A stretch of 57,078 nucleotides of DNA. Origin: Tepidisphaera sp. (GTDB lineage: Bacteria; Planctomycetota; Phycisphaerae; Phycisphaerales; UBA1924). How positions within the stretch are numbered: the first letter of the stretch is position 1; each line of letters starts with the position of its first letter. Both the position numbers and the translations under genes were made by a program. The DNA lies in NCBI GenBank assembly GCA_016124375.1, contig WGNV01000014.1:1-57078 (forward strand), written 5' to 3'. Under the pieces are notes generated by a model. It saw nothing but the letters and a program-made list of their open reading frames with translations, did not search any database and was not told the DNA's origin. Of the stretch, positions 48,018-56,925 are shown in pieces.

Positions 48018-49556
48018 TCACGCCGCCGCGAGCGCTTCGGAGTTCACCGCGTGGATCGCATCCACAACATCGGGGTGAAACTGCCGGCCGCGCTCAGACC
48101 ACAGTTCGGCCAGCACCTGGTCTGGCCCTTTGGCGCGGCTGTACGGCCGGTTGCTGAGCATCGAGACCGCCGCGTCGCACGCCGCGAGGATGCTGGCGTT
48201 TGACGCGGGCGCGGTCGCGCGGTTTGACTGTTGGTCGAAGCGCTCGTGGTGGCGCAGCACGGCGTCTGCGGCCTGGGCTGGCGCCCCGACTGCCCGCAGC
48301 AGTTCAGCACCGAATCGGGCATGCTCGTTGATGAAAGCCCGCTCGTCCTCGGTCAGCAGCCTGGGCAGCGCCAGCAGGCGCTCGGGCAGCCCAACCTTGC
48401 CGATATCGTGGAACTCGGCGGCCAGGGCGAGATCTTCGCGATTCGGCAAGGCACCGGCGAGACGGTCGATGACGAGCGTCGCCAGTTCACACACTCGCGC
48501 TCCGTGCGGGCCGACATGGTCCAGCTGCGTGTCGCCCAGCACGGAGCGCAGGCGGACGACGAGTTGCCTCAGCCGCTCACGGGGTGAGAGCGCCGGGTCC
48601 GCACCCAGGTCGAAGGCGATGTCGATCGCCCTGACCATGGCAAAGGTGCACACGCGATTGCGACCGGATTCCTTGGCGAGGTACATCGCGTGGTCGGCGC
48701 GGCAGACGGTGTCGGTGCTCAGTTCACCCGAGGGCACCACATCGACGCCAACGCTGGCGGTCTGCGGGCCGATGCCGCCCGGCAGGATCACTTGCGCGGC
48801 GATCTGCACTCGAAGACGGTTCGCCCACACCCAGGCGTCAGTCAGGTTGTCGGACTGGCGGATGATCACAAACTCTTCGCCCCCCCAGCGGGTCACCAGG
48901 TCGTTGGGGCGTGCGAGTGATCGGATGACCCGGGCGGCCTGCTTGAGCACCTCATCGCCCGCGCGATGACCGAGCTGGTCGTTGACCCGTTTGAAAAGAT
49001 CCAGATCGACGAACACGACGCCCGCGCTCTCGCGCCGATCGCCCCGGCGGCTTTGGGGCTGTAGCGCCACTTCGGCCCCGCCTCGGTTGAGCAGCCCGGT
49101 GAGCGGATCGGTCTGGGCGCGGCGGGTGAGCAGCCTGAGGCGCCGGTTGACGCTTCGACGTTCCTTATCCTTCGCACGGGCGCGGGCGATGGCGGATTGC
49201 ACGCGTCCCCACAGCGTCTCGCCGTCGATCGCATCGTTTTTGTGCACGAAGTCAGCGACGCCGCGGCGGATGGATTCGACGACGATGTGCTGGCTCTCAC
49301 TGCTGGAGATGACGATGCGGGGCACGCCGTCCTGGAGATCCTGGATATCGACGAGCAGCTCCGGGGCCGTGTAGGGCAGCAGGTTGAAGTCCATCACGAT
49401 GCAGTCGAAGTGCAGCGTTCGAGCCGCGTGAAGCAGTTCGTCGCGCGACGAAACCGCCAACACTTCGACATCCTGCCGCCCACCGGAAAGCGATTGCCGC
49501 AGCAGCGTCTGATGATCATGGTCGTCGTCGGCCAGCAGGATGCGAGTCTTTGGCAT
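48018..49556 (-). CDS. Receiver - GGDEF - degenerate HD-GYP protein
   Basis: 512 residues. Receiver (about 1-125): DDD acidic cluster, VMDFNL phospho-Asp, SSSE and HKND. GGDEF domain (about 165-315): TDPLTGLLNRGG, RWGGEEF active site and an RPND inhibitory site five residues before it, so diguanylate cyclase activity is expected. C-terminal HD domain (about 345-510): HDIGKVGLPE at 383, NEHARFGAELL and HHERFDQQ at 436, but the GYP triplet that normally follows HHERxDG is missing. The phosphodiesterase half is therefore probably inactive or altered. ATG 49556 gives the standard receiver start. Confidence 0.9.
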   Translation of the reverse strand: MPKTRILLADDDHDHQTLLRQSLSGGRQDVEVLAVSSRDELLHAARTLHFDCIVMDFNLLPYTAPELLVDIQDLQDGVPRIVISSSESQHIVVESIRRGVADFVHKNDAIDGETLWGRVQSAIARARAKDKERRSVNRRLRLLTRRAQTDPLTGLLNRGGAEVALQPQSRRGDRRESAGVVFVDLDLFKRVNDQLGHRAGDEVLKQAARVIRSLARPNDLVTRWGGEEFVIIRQSDNLTDAWVWANRLRVQIAAQVILPGGIGPQTASVGVDVVPSGELSTDTVCRADHAMYLAKESGRNRVCTFAMVRAIDIAFDLGADPALSPRERLRQLVVRLRSVLGDTQLDHVGPHGARVCELATLVIDRLAGALPNREDLALAAEFHDIGKVGLPERLLALPRLLTEDERAFINEHARFGAELLRAVGAPAQAADAVLRHHERFDQQSNRATAPASNASILAACDAAVSMLSNRPYSRAKGPDQVLAELWSERGRQFHPDVVDAIHAVNSEALAAA

Positions 49557-49700
49557 GATGGACCCCCAAAGGAATGCTGGGAGCACATCGGCCTCGATCA
49601 GGCGCAAGTCCGACTCAGATTCAGGAATTGCCCCGGTCTTGCAGTGCTGGCAGGTTATATATGCAATATTCCCCGGGGTCACTCCTTCGGGCGGCCCCGT

Positions 49701-50138
49701 TCAGGCGGGTGGGCGATTCCAAATGGACCAATACATCCCGAGTTGCCGCACCATGTCGTGAAACTGCTGGAAGTCCAGCGGCTTGACGACATAGCTGTTG
49801 GCCCGCGACGCGTAGGCCTTCACGCGGTCCGCGTCCGCCTCAGAGGTCGTGAGGACCACGACCGGAATTGCCGATAGTTCGGGATCCGACTTCAGGGTCG
49901 AGAGCACTTCCTGCCCGCCAAGCTTGGGCAGGTTGAGATCCAGCAGCACGACGTCAGGGCGGCTCGCCTTCGCGTGGCCGCCCCTTTGGTAGAGATAGTC
50001 AAGTGCGGCTTCGCCATCCGCAACGCGGGACATCGTGTTGCCCACCCGGTGCTCTCGCATCGCTCTCGCCACCAGGTCGGCGTGATCTTCATCATCTTCC
50101 ACCAGCAGGAAGTGAACCGGCTTTGAATGGTCCGTCAT
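49701..50138 (-). CDS. Single-domain response regulator (Rcp1-like)
   Basis: 145 residues. Complete receiver: acidic triad EDDED (14-18), phospho-Asp D67 in VVLLDLNLPKLGG, T97 in VVVLTTSEA and K119 in SYVVKPLDF. No output domain, as in CheY and Rcp1-type regulators that pair with PAS/phytochrome kinases. Its ATG overlaps the kinase stop by 4 bases, so it is almost certainly the partner of that kinase. Confidence 0.93.
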   Translation of the reverse strand: MTDHSKPVHFLLVEDDEDHADLVARAMREHRVGNTMSRVADGEAALDYLYQRGGHAKASRPDVVLLDLNLPKLGGQEVLSTLKSDPELSAIPVVVLTTSEADADRVKAYASRANSYVVKPLDFQQFHDMVRQLGMYWSIWNRPPA

Positions 50139-51256
50139 GTCGTCATCCTCTCGCCAGGCGGCGTCAATCCACTGCGAGAATCCGCGGGCGGCTTCGAGGG
50201 TAGTGTAACAGAGAACTTCGCCCCGTTCCCGGGAGATGTTTCAACCCACGTCTTGCCGTGATAGAGGGATGCGATTCGCCGCACGATTGACAACCCAACG
50301 CCGGTTCCTTCGGCCTTTGACGGCAATCTCCAGAACAGATCAAAGATCCGATCGGCGTAGCGAGGATCGATGCCAGCCCCGTTGTCTTCGACGCTTATTC
50401 CAATATGTTCGTCCCCTGCACGCCACGATCGCACACAGATTTGCGGCGAAGGATTCGTACAACCGTACTTGATTGCATTGCCGAGAAGATTGTCGAGAAT
50501 CTGGTCAATGTGTTGTGGATCGCACCAAGCCGTGGGCTCTTCGATGTTCAATCGAACACTTGCGCCAAGTTGCACAAATTCAGGGCGACGGGCTTCGATC
50601 GCCGCGGCCGCCCGCTCCACCAGACTCACCTCTTGTGGGCAGTGCGCCTCTCGGCCAATGCGACTGAGGCGCATGAGGTCATCGATTTTCTGCTTCAGAC
50701 GAACGGCCGCGCCTTCGATGCGTTCGGCATAGACCGGCAGCTCATCATCGCGCCCAACTTGGATATCCCGACGCAGATGTCCAATATAGCCCATGATCGT
50801 CACGATCGGACTCTTGAGATCATGTGAGATGGTGAGGACGAACTGCTCGAGCTCGGCATTCTTCTGGGCGAGACTCTCGTTGAGGCGGCGAAGCTCGGCC
50901 TGGGAACGCCGCTGCTCGGTGACGTCGATCACCGAGGCGATCACGAATCGCCCTTCGGCCGTTTCAACCGGATTCAGCGCCACATCGATGGGAAACTCGG
51001 TTCCGTCGCGGCGTCGCCCGGTCAGGTCTCGCCCCTCACCCATCTTCCGGTGGTCGGGGCGTGCGGCGTATCGAGCCATGAGTGCCGCGTGCGAACCCTT
51101 GTACCGCAGCGGGATCAGCACGTCGACCTGGCCACCCAGCAGCTCCTGACGCGGATACTGAAACATGCGTTCAATCTCGCGATTGACGAGCACGATCGTG
51201 CCCGACGAATCGACCTTGATCATGCCGACAGGCGCCGCCTCGATGACGTGAATCAT
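50135..51256 (-). CDS. PAS-domain histidine kinase
   Basis: 373 residues, soluble. PAS domain about 3-112 (APVGMIKVDSSGTIVLVNRE). Dimerisation/phosphoacceptor domain with H145 in LTISHDLKSPIVTIMGYIGH. Catalytic ATPase domain about 230-358 with DNLLGNAIKYG (N box), SVEDNGAGID and GTGVGLSIVRRI. No membrane helix, so a cytoplasmic signal is likely. Order kinase-then-regulator with ATGA overlap shows a two-component pair. The signal is unknown. Confidence 0.93.
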   Translation of the reverse strand: MIHVIEAAPVGMIKVDSSGTIVLVNREIERMFQYPRQELLGGQVDVLIPLRYKGSHAALMARYAARPDHRKMGEGRDLTGRRRDGTEFPIDVALNPVETAEGRFVIASVIDVTEQRRSQAELRRLNESLAQKNAELEQFVLTISHDLKSPIVTIMGYIGHLRRDIQVGRDDELPVYAERIEGAAVRLKQKIDDLMRLSRIGREAHCPQEVSLVERAAAAIEARRPEFVQLGASVRLNIEEPTAWCDPQHIDQILDNLLGNAIKYGCTNPSPQICVRSWRAGDEHIGISVEDNGAGIDPRYADRIFDLFWRLPSKAEGTGVGLSIVRRIASLYHGKTWVETSPGNGAKFSVTLPSKPPADSRSGLTPPGERMTT

Positions 51257-51466
51257 GCGGATGGTCCTCGTGATCTCGTTGCACGCTTCACGCGAGTTTC
51301 GCGGGCCTCGCAGAGCGTACCAAAGAGATCGAGCGGATTCGTCCGCGAGTTACACCCCGGAAGCGGGCAATTTGCGCGTCAAAGCGCGCGGCGGATCACC
51401 ACTCGACACGACAGCCTCATCGTTCGCATCGGAACGTGGAGGCCAACACACCGATGTCGCGGGTCT
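51257..51466. other. Intergenic region
   Basis: 210 bp between DUF1501 and the kinase start on the minus strand; presumably contains the kinase promoter. Nothing recognisable. Confidence 0.35.
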
Positions 51467-52810
51467 TCAAGCCTTGGCGCTGGTGACCTGCACGGGCTTG
51501 AACGAGCCTTCGAGGATGGCCTTGCTGTCGGCCTTGAGCCAGCCCTCCAGAATGCCCGCGTAAACGCCCCGGAAATCAAGCTTGTACTTGAGATCCCCCT
51601 CGTCGAGGTCGCGCAGGCTGGGGTGATCGCCGATGACGCCCTTCTTGACCATCGGGCCCATCACGAACATGGGCGCGGCGGTGCCGTGGTCCGTGCCCTG
51701 GCTGCGGTTTTGTGCAACTCGCCGCCCAAACTCGGAGAAACTCATCGTCAATACGCGGCCGTCGTTGCCTTGTGCCTTGAGGTCGGTGTAAAAGGCCTTG
51801 GCGGCTTGTGCAAATTGGTTAAGAAGTTGCCCGTGCCGCCCCTGGGCGCCGCCCTGGGCGCTGTGGGTGTCGAAGCTGCCGTGCGTGACGTAGTAGACGC
51901 GCGTCTTGAGCCCGGCGCGGATCATGCTCGCGACCATGCCCAGTTGGCGGCCGATCTCGGAGTTGGGGAAGGCGGTCTGGGGCTTCTTCGCCACCGCTTT
52001 GCGGATGAGATCGCTGCTGACCTGCGCATCGAGCGCGGTGCGCAGCAGGAACTCGGCGTTGGAGCCCTTGCGGGCGGCGGGGCCTTCGCCCTGGGTTCGG
52101 TTGTTCAGGGCTTCATATGGAGCCCGGAGGGTTTTGTGGATGTCGGCGCCGGACCACTTGAAGAGTTCGGCGGATTCGAAGGCCACCGGCTTAATCTTTC
52201 GGCCTTCCATGGCGAGGGGCGCGGTGCGCCCGACGGCGATGCCCGGAGGCCCGCCGGCCTGGGGCTTGGTGTCGGCCGAAGTGGCTTCGGGCGTGCCGCT
52301 CTCGCCCTTGCCGTAGCCACAGCACTCGGCGTCAAAGTACCGCCCGAGCCAGCCATCGCCGGTGGCACCCAAGTCGGCGGTCTGCCAGATGTCCATGGAC
52401 TTGAAGTGCGAGCGGTTGGGGTTGGGGTAGCCCACGCCCTGGACGACGGCGAGGATGCCGTCGTCGTAAAGATCGTGCAGCGGGGCGAGCTGGGGGTGCA
52501 GGCCGATGCCGTCGGCCCCGGAGAGTTTCAAGACGTCCTTTTCGGGGATGCCGATGTTGGGGCGGGCCTTGTAGTAGTCGCCCATGCCGAAGGGGATGAC
52601 GGTGTTGAGGCCGTCGTTGCCGCCCGAGAGTTGGACGACGACGAGGATGTGATCTTCGGGCACGCCCGGGATGCTGGTGAGCCCCATGGCGGCCCGGCTC
52701 ATGGCCAGGGCGCTGGAGTTGATGAAGGAGGGGACGCTCGCGGCAGCGGACGCGAGGACGAGGCCGCTCTTGAGAAACTCGCGACGCGTGAATGGGTTGG
52801 GGGTGGTCAT
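51467..52810 (-). CDS. DUF1501 protein with Tat signal
   Basis: 447 residues. A Tat signal is visible: FTRREFLKSGLVLASAAASV at the N-terminus. The DUF1501 body has VPEDHILVVVQLSGGNDGLN, FKSMDIWQTADL, GSFDTHSAQGG and TMSFSEFGRRVAQN followed by GTDHGTAAPMFVMG. The fold is alkaline-phosphatase/sulfatase-like with metal-binding Asp/His; function is unproven. It is exported folded. It forms the usual pair with the DUF1800 gene upstream. AGGAA lies about 7 bases before ATG 52810 and abuts an inverted repeat. Confidence 0.9.
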   Translation of the reverse strand: MTTPNPFTRREFLKSGLVLASAAASVPSFINSSALAMSRAAMGLTSIPGVPEDHILVVVQLSGGNDGLNTVIPFGMGDYYKARPNIGIPEKDVLKLSGADGIGLHPQLAPLHDLYDDGILAVVQGVGYPNPNRSHFKSMDIWQTADLGATGDGWLGRYFDAECCGYGKGESGTPEATSADTKPQAGGPPGIAVGRTAPLAMEGRKIKPVAFESAELFKWSGADIHKTLRAPYEALNNRTQGEGPAARKGSNAEFLLRTALDAQVSSDLIRKAVAKKPQTAFPNSEIGRQLGMVASMIRAGLKTRVYYVTHGSFDTHSAQGGAQGRHGQLLNQFAQAAKAFYTDLKAQGNDGRVLTMSFSEFGRRVAQNRSQGTDHGTAAPMFVMGPMVKKGVIGDHPSLRDLDEGDLKYKLDFRGVYAGILEGWLKADSKAILEGSFKPVQVTSAKA

Positions 52811-52820
52811 GGCTTGTTCC

Positions 52821-52932
52821 TGGTAGGTCGGCTCTCGGAGTCGACCGTTGATCATCCTTGTCACATCGGGCATTCAAGCCGCCCGCTGGTTCCTCGCGTT
52901 ACGCATGGTCGGCTCGGAGAGCCGACCTACCA
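52821..52932. repeat. 16-bp perfect inverted repeat in DUF1800-DUF1501 spacer
   Basis: Arms TGGTAGGTCGGCTCTC (52821-52836) and its reverse complement (52917-52932). The right part also folds alone as GGTCGGCTC-GGA-GAGCCGACC (52907-52927). On the transcript the first arm meets the DUF1501 ribosome-binding site. Confidence 0.85.
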
Positions 52933-52937
52933 AAACC

Positions 52938-54557
52938 TCAGCACAACTGGTATTCGGGCATGGCGGTCACCAGCAACAACATACCCATGAGGACCCGGTC
53001 GTCCAACTTGCCGCCGTTGGATTTCGCGAACTCGATCAGGGCGTCGCGACCGGCCTTGGGGCTCCAGCCCAGGGTGAGGCGCTGGATGGCGTCGGCGACG
53101 GCCTCGACGTCGCCCTTGGCGATCAGGCTGTCGCCGTCGGCGTTGTCGAGGAGCTTGGTGACGTCGTATTTCTGGGTGTCGGCGGAAGAGTCGTAGCCCT
53201 GGGGCTTTTTGCCGGTGAGGAGGAACGCGAGCGTGTTCTGGCGGACGAACAGGGTGCTGGTGTTGATCCAGCTGCGGCCGCCATCCCAGCCCTTCACGCT
53301 CGGGGGATAGAAGACGTTCTGACCCATGAGGTCGAGGGCATCGGCGAGGATGGTGAGGTCGCGCACAGGAGCGTTGAGGGAGCGCACGGCGCCGACGGCC
53401 ACCATGACCGGGCTCTTGATCTGGTCGTTGAGGAAGCGGGCCTCGTAGAAGTGCTGGCTGAGGAAGAGCTTGCGGAGCAGGGGCTTGATCTGATAGCCGC
53501 TCTGCCCGAAGCTGGAGGCCAGTTGGCGCAGCACCTGGCGCTGGGCGGGGGGGAGTTCTTTGTCGCCGCCCCGCTCGTCGGGGGGTACGTCGGCGACGAA
53601 AAACGAGTACAACTTGCGGGTGATGTACTTAGGGCAGGCGCTCTGGGCGAGGATGATCTTGACGAAGTCATCGCCGTCGAACGCGCCAGTGTTGCTGAGG
53701 ATGCTCTTGACGCCGTTGTCGTGGTTTTTCTTTTCGAAGACGAAGCCGTCGTCCTCGAAGGTGTAGCCCGTGAGGGCGCGGGCGCCTTCCTTGATGTCGT
53801 GCTCGGTGTAGTTGCCCACGCCCAGCGAGAAGAGCTCCATGATCTCGCGGGCGAGGTTTTCGTTGGGCTTCTCTTTCTTGCTCTGGTTGTTGTTGAGGTA
53901 GGCGAGCATCGCGGGGTCGCGGATGAGGCCTTTGAGCAGATCCGCGTAGCTGCCCAGTGCGTGCTTGCGATAGAGCTGGTTCTGCTGGAACATGTGGTAG
54001 CTGTTTTCGATGGTGCGGTAGTTGGTCGCCAGCAGCCCGTGCCAGAAGAGGGTCATCTTCTCTTCGAGGGGCCGGGGCGTTTCGATCATGCGCTTGAGCC
54101 ACCACTTCTGCAGGTCGCGCATCTGGCGGCGGTCTTCCTGCTCGCGGCGTTGGCGCTCGGCGCGGAGCTCGGCCAGCGTGTCTTCGTCCTGGGCCCGCTG
54201 GGCGCGGCGGTACATCTCCCGCTCTTCAGCCGTGGGCGGGTGCATGATGTTCTTGTCAAAGGCGTCGGGCTCTGGCCAGGGGTAGCTCACCTTGTCGACA
54301 TTGAGGAGATAGTCGACCGCCTTTTCGGGTCCCCAGGAGGCGAGGAGGCGGATCTGCTGTTCGCTGCCTCCGAAGCCGGCACGCCAGAGCAGGTGGCGTG
54401 CCTGCTCGTATCCGAAGTCTTTTTTGAGGATCGGTCGGAGCGAGGGCTCGATCTCATCGCTCGGAGCGGGGACTGGGCCATCGCTGGTGGGCGGGTCAGC
54501 CGTCACGGCGGGCTCGGGGCCTGTGGTCGTGGGCTCCGGCTGAAGCAACCTGGTCAT
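52938..54557 (-). CDS. DUF1800 protein
   Basis: 539 residues from ATG 54557. DUF1800 features: GYEQARHLLWRAGFGGSEQQ near residue 50-75, then PLEEKMTLFWHGLLATNYRT, NENLAREIMELFSLGVGNYT with YTEHDIKEGARALTGYTF, ending VKGWDGGRSWINTSTLFVRQ. There is no signal peptide or lipobox; a Pro/Glu-rich N-terminus of ~40 residues precedes the domain. DUF1800 and DUF1501 are a conserved pair in planctomycetes with no established role; co-export is proposed by others on context only. Confidence 0.9.
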   Translation of the reverse strand: MTRLLQPEPTTTGPEPAVTADPPTSDGPVPAPSDEIEPSLRPILKKDFGYEQARHLLWRAGFGGSEQQIRLLASWGPEKAVDYLLNVDKVSYPWPEPDAFDKNIMHPPTAEEREMYRRAQRAQDEDTLAELRAERQRREQEDRRQMRDLQKWWLKRMIETPRPLEEKMTLFWHGLLATNYRTIENSYHMFQQNQLYRKHALGSYADLLKGLIRDPAMLAYLNNNQSKKEKPNENLAREIMELFSLGVGNYTEHDIKEGARALTGYTFEDDGFVFEKKNHDNGVKSILSNTGAFDGDDFVKIILAQSACPKYITRKLYSFFVADVPPDERGGDKELPPAQRQVLRQLASSFGQSGYQIKPLLRKLFLSQHFYEARFLNDQIKSPVMVAVGAVRSLNAPVRDLTILADALDLMGQNVFYPPSVKGWDGGRSWINTSTLFVRQNTLAFLLTGKKPQGYDSSADTQKYDVTKLLDNADGDSLIAKGDVEAVADAIQRLTLGWSPKAGRDALIEFAKSNGGKLDDRVLMGMLLLVTAMPEYQLC

Positions 54558-54863
54558 TCGCGCCCTCCCTTGCCCCCGCAGGCGGAGGCGTGCAAACCTG
54601 ATGGGGGATCGACGTGCGATGCGTGTGCCGAGCACCGGCCGCTCCGGCGTCGTATGAAGGTTCAACGCCCCGGACCTTCCGGGATTGCGATGTGGAAGCG
54701 GGGAGCCGCGATTTTCCCCGCAAGTTCCCCGGGAGAGACTATCGGACGACCGGCGACCACACGATGGCGAAATGGCGTCCGACCTTGCACCTTGTTCGCG
54801 CGTGCCGGGAGGAAGCGTTACTTTCGGGAAGATGACGCGAGCGGAGCGGCCTTGCGGGAAGGC
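54558..54863. other. Gene-free region upstream of DUF1800
   Basis: 306 bp, probably with the promoter of the DUF1800-DUF1501 unit and the 3' region of the permease transcript. No repeat or hairpin of note was recognised. Confidence 0.35.
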
Positions 54864-56192
54864 CTAGTCGTGGCGGAGCGCGACGATGGGGTCTTGGGCG
54901 GCGGCCCGGCGAGCCGGGTAGACCCCGAACACAAGACCCGTGGCGACGGCGACGCTGAAGGAAAGCACGATCGAGCCCAGGGTGAGCTGGGTGGGCAGGC
55001 TGGCATCGCGCGAGATGAAGGTGAACCAGCCGGAGGCGGCCAGCTTGGGCCAGCCCCAGCCGATGAGCAGGCTCATGCCCACGCCCAGGCCCACCCCCGC
55101 CAGCCCGGCGATGGCAGAGAGCACGCCCGTCTCGATGAGGAACTGCCATTGCACGTTGGCGCGGGTGGCGCCCAGGGCGCGGCGGATGCCGATCTCGCGG
55201 GTGCGCTCGGTCACGCTGGCGAGCATGATGTTCATGATGCCGATGCCGCCGACCAGGAGCGCGATGCCGGCGATGAGCCCGAAGACCAGGCTGTAGGTCA
55301 GGGCGGTGCGCCGGGCGTTTTCGAGAAGCTCGAAGGGGACGATGAGCGAGACGTCGGCGAGATTGGGGTGGCGGGTTTTCAGAATGAGGCGGAGACGGTC
55401 GGCGTCGGTGATGACGCGATCGCGATCGGGGCTCTCCAGATACACCTCGGTCACCTCGACGGAGTTGGCCTGGAAGGAGCCTGATGAGCGCCGGACGACG
55501 GTATCGCCGAAGCCTTCCTGGGCGGCGGACATGGGCACGTGAACGTCGAGGTTCAGATCTCGCCCGATGAGCGCCGCCCCCGCCCCGCCCGCCAGGCCCA
55601 CGGGCGCAAGCACGCCGACGACGACGAAAGGCTTTTCGTCGATGCGGAGGGTCTTGCCCAGCGGGTCCTCGAGCGGGAACATGGTCTTGGCGATGTGCGA
55701 GCCCACGACGCAGACCGACGCGCGGGTCTGCATGTCTGACTCGGTGAGGTAGCGGCCGCGTTCGAGCGAGAGGTTGGCGACCTTGATCAAGTCGGGCGTG
55801 GTGCCGTAGGCCTGGCTCTGCACGCGCTTGTCGGCGCGAAGCACCTGTCCGCCGATTTCCTTGAGTGGCACGATGGCCTCGGCATCGGGAAAGTTCTTCT
55901 GAATGACGTCGAAGTCGGCGCGGGTGATGCCGTAACGACTTACGAAGCTGCGCTGCTGGCCCCCCTGCTGACTCTCGCTCTCGGGTGGTTTTTGAGAGCG
56001 CACGATGATGTTTCGCGCACCGAGGCGCTCAATTTGCGCCAAGGCGGCCTGCTTGCTGCCCTCGCCCAAACTCGACATGACGATGACGGCGAGCACGCCG
56101 AAGACGATGCCCAGGGCGGTGAGCGTCGAGCGCAGCAGATGCAGACGCAGGTTGGAGATGCCGAGCCAGATGATCTCGAGAATGAAACTCAT
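54864..56192 (-). CDS. MacB/FtsX-type ABC transporter permease
   Basis: 442 residues. MacB-type topology: helix 1 (about 20-42), a long periplasmic domain (about 45-310), then three C-terminal helices with the FtsX core GIGIMNIMLASVTERTREIG and RALGATRANVQWQFLIETGV. The start MSFILEIIWLGISNLRLHLL is typical of MacB permeases. No ATPase or HlyD-type partner lies next to it in the window, which is unusual because they are normally in one operon. Possible roles are export of peptides, lipoproteins or antibiotics. Confidence 0.9.
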   Translation of the reverse strand: MSFILEIIWLGISNLRLHLLRSTLTALGIVFGVLAVIVMSSLGEGSKQAALAQIERLGARNIIVRSQKPPESESQQGGQQRSFVSRYGITRADFDVIQKNFPDAEAIVPLKEIGGQVLRADKRVQSQAYGTTPDLIKVANLSLERGRYLTESDMQTRASVCVVGSHIAKTMFPLEDPLGKTLRIDEKPFVVVGVLAPVGLAGGAGAALIGRDLNLDVHVPMSAAQEGFGDTVVRRSSGSFQANSVEVTEVYLESPDRDRVITDADRLRLILKTRHPNLADVSLIVPFELLENARRTALTYSLVFGLIAGIALLVGGIGIMNIMLASVTERTREIGIRRALGATRANVQWQFLIETGVLSAIAGLAGVGLGVGMSLLIGWGWPKLAASGWFTFISRDASLPTQLTLGSIVLSFSVAVATGLVFGVYPARRAAAQDPIVALRHD

Positions 56193-56422
56193 GGCGCGCG
56201 GGAGGTGAGGCAGGGAGAGCGGCAGCGGGCGTGCCGGGCAACGCGCCCCGGCCGCTCGCACGCGTTCGTGAATGCTGGTAGTTTAGCAAAGTCCGGGGAT
56301 TCGTCGCATGGAATATGCGATCTCCGGATCCGGCGGCATCGCAGAACGAACAGTCCGGAAAGCCGGGGTCTGATCGAAACCGGAGTTTCAGCCAGAGGCC
56401 CGTGTAACCGATACGCAACGCC

Positions 56423-56737
56423 ATGGATTCGTTCCGCCCATCCCGAGCACCCTCTTCTCCCACGGTCGTCGTGGAGGTGGAACGCGAATGCGCCGCGGGG
56501 TGGGAGTACGACGTGACGATTCGCCAGGAGGATCACGCGGCCAGCCACACCGTCACGATGTCGTGGCGCGACCACGACTACTGGTGCGGCGGGGCGATGA
56601 GCCCCTCGCGCGTGGTGCAGGCGGTGATCGAGTACGCCCTCGCTCACATGGGGTCGCCGCTGCCCGACAGGTTTGACGCGGCCAAGGTGAGAAGGTGGTT
56701 GCCGCGGATCGATAGCGAGTTGCGATTCGCGATGTGA
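56423..56737 (+). CDS. Hypothetical protein
   Basis: 104 residues from ATG 56423. After a short Ser/Pro-rich start comes WEYDVTIRQEDHAASHTVTM, then WRDHDYWCGGAMSPSRVVQA and VRRWLPRIDSEL. It looks like a compact single domain; the WCGG may form a small motif. Divergent from the permease gene. Function unknown. Confidence 0.6.
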   Translation: MDSFRPSRAPSSPTVVVEVERECAAGWEYDVTIRQEDHAASHTVTMSWRDHDYWCGGAMSPSRVVQAVIEYALAHMGSPLPDRFDAAKVRRWLPRIDSELRFAM

Positions 56738-56750
56738 GGCTGGGCGAGGG

Positions 56751-56788
56751 AAGAGACGAAGTTCCGGAGACACGAAGAGACGAAGTGC
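56751..56788. repeat. Inverted copy of the 240-292 repeat
   Basis: AAGAGACGAAGTTCCGGAGA occurs here and inverted at 273-292. A second GAAGAGACGAAG follows at about 56774. It begins 14 bases after the stop of the gene ending at 56737. Confidence 0.7.
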
Positions 56789-56925
56789 AAGGCGGTAGCC
56801 GCCGAGCGGCTCGTCGTGCTGTTCTCGCGACACTTGAATTTGGCAGTTGAGCCATTGAGCCGTTTAGCGATTTGGAAACCTGCCCCCGCGGCAACCCGCC
56901 CCCACCTCGGCGGTAGGCTATCACC

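Noticed and set aside
52848..55484. 878-codon open frame on the plus strand
   Set aside because: Antisense to DUF1800 and to part of the permease gene; composition is that of a shadow frame.
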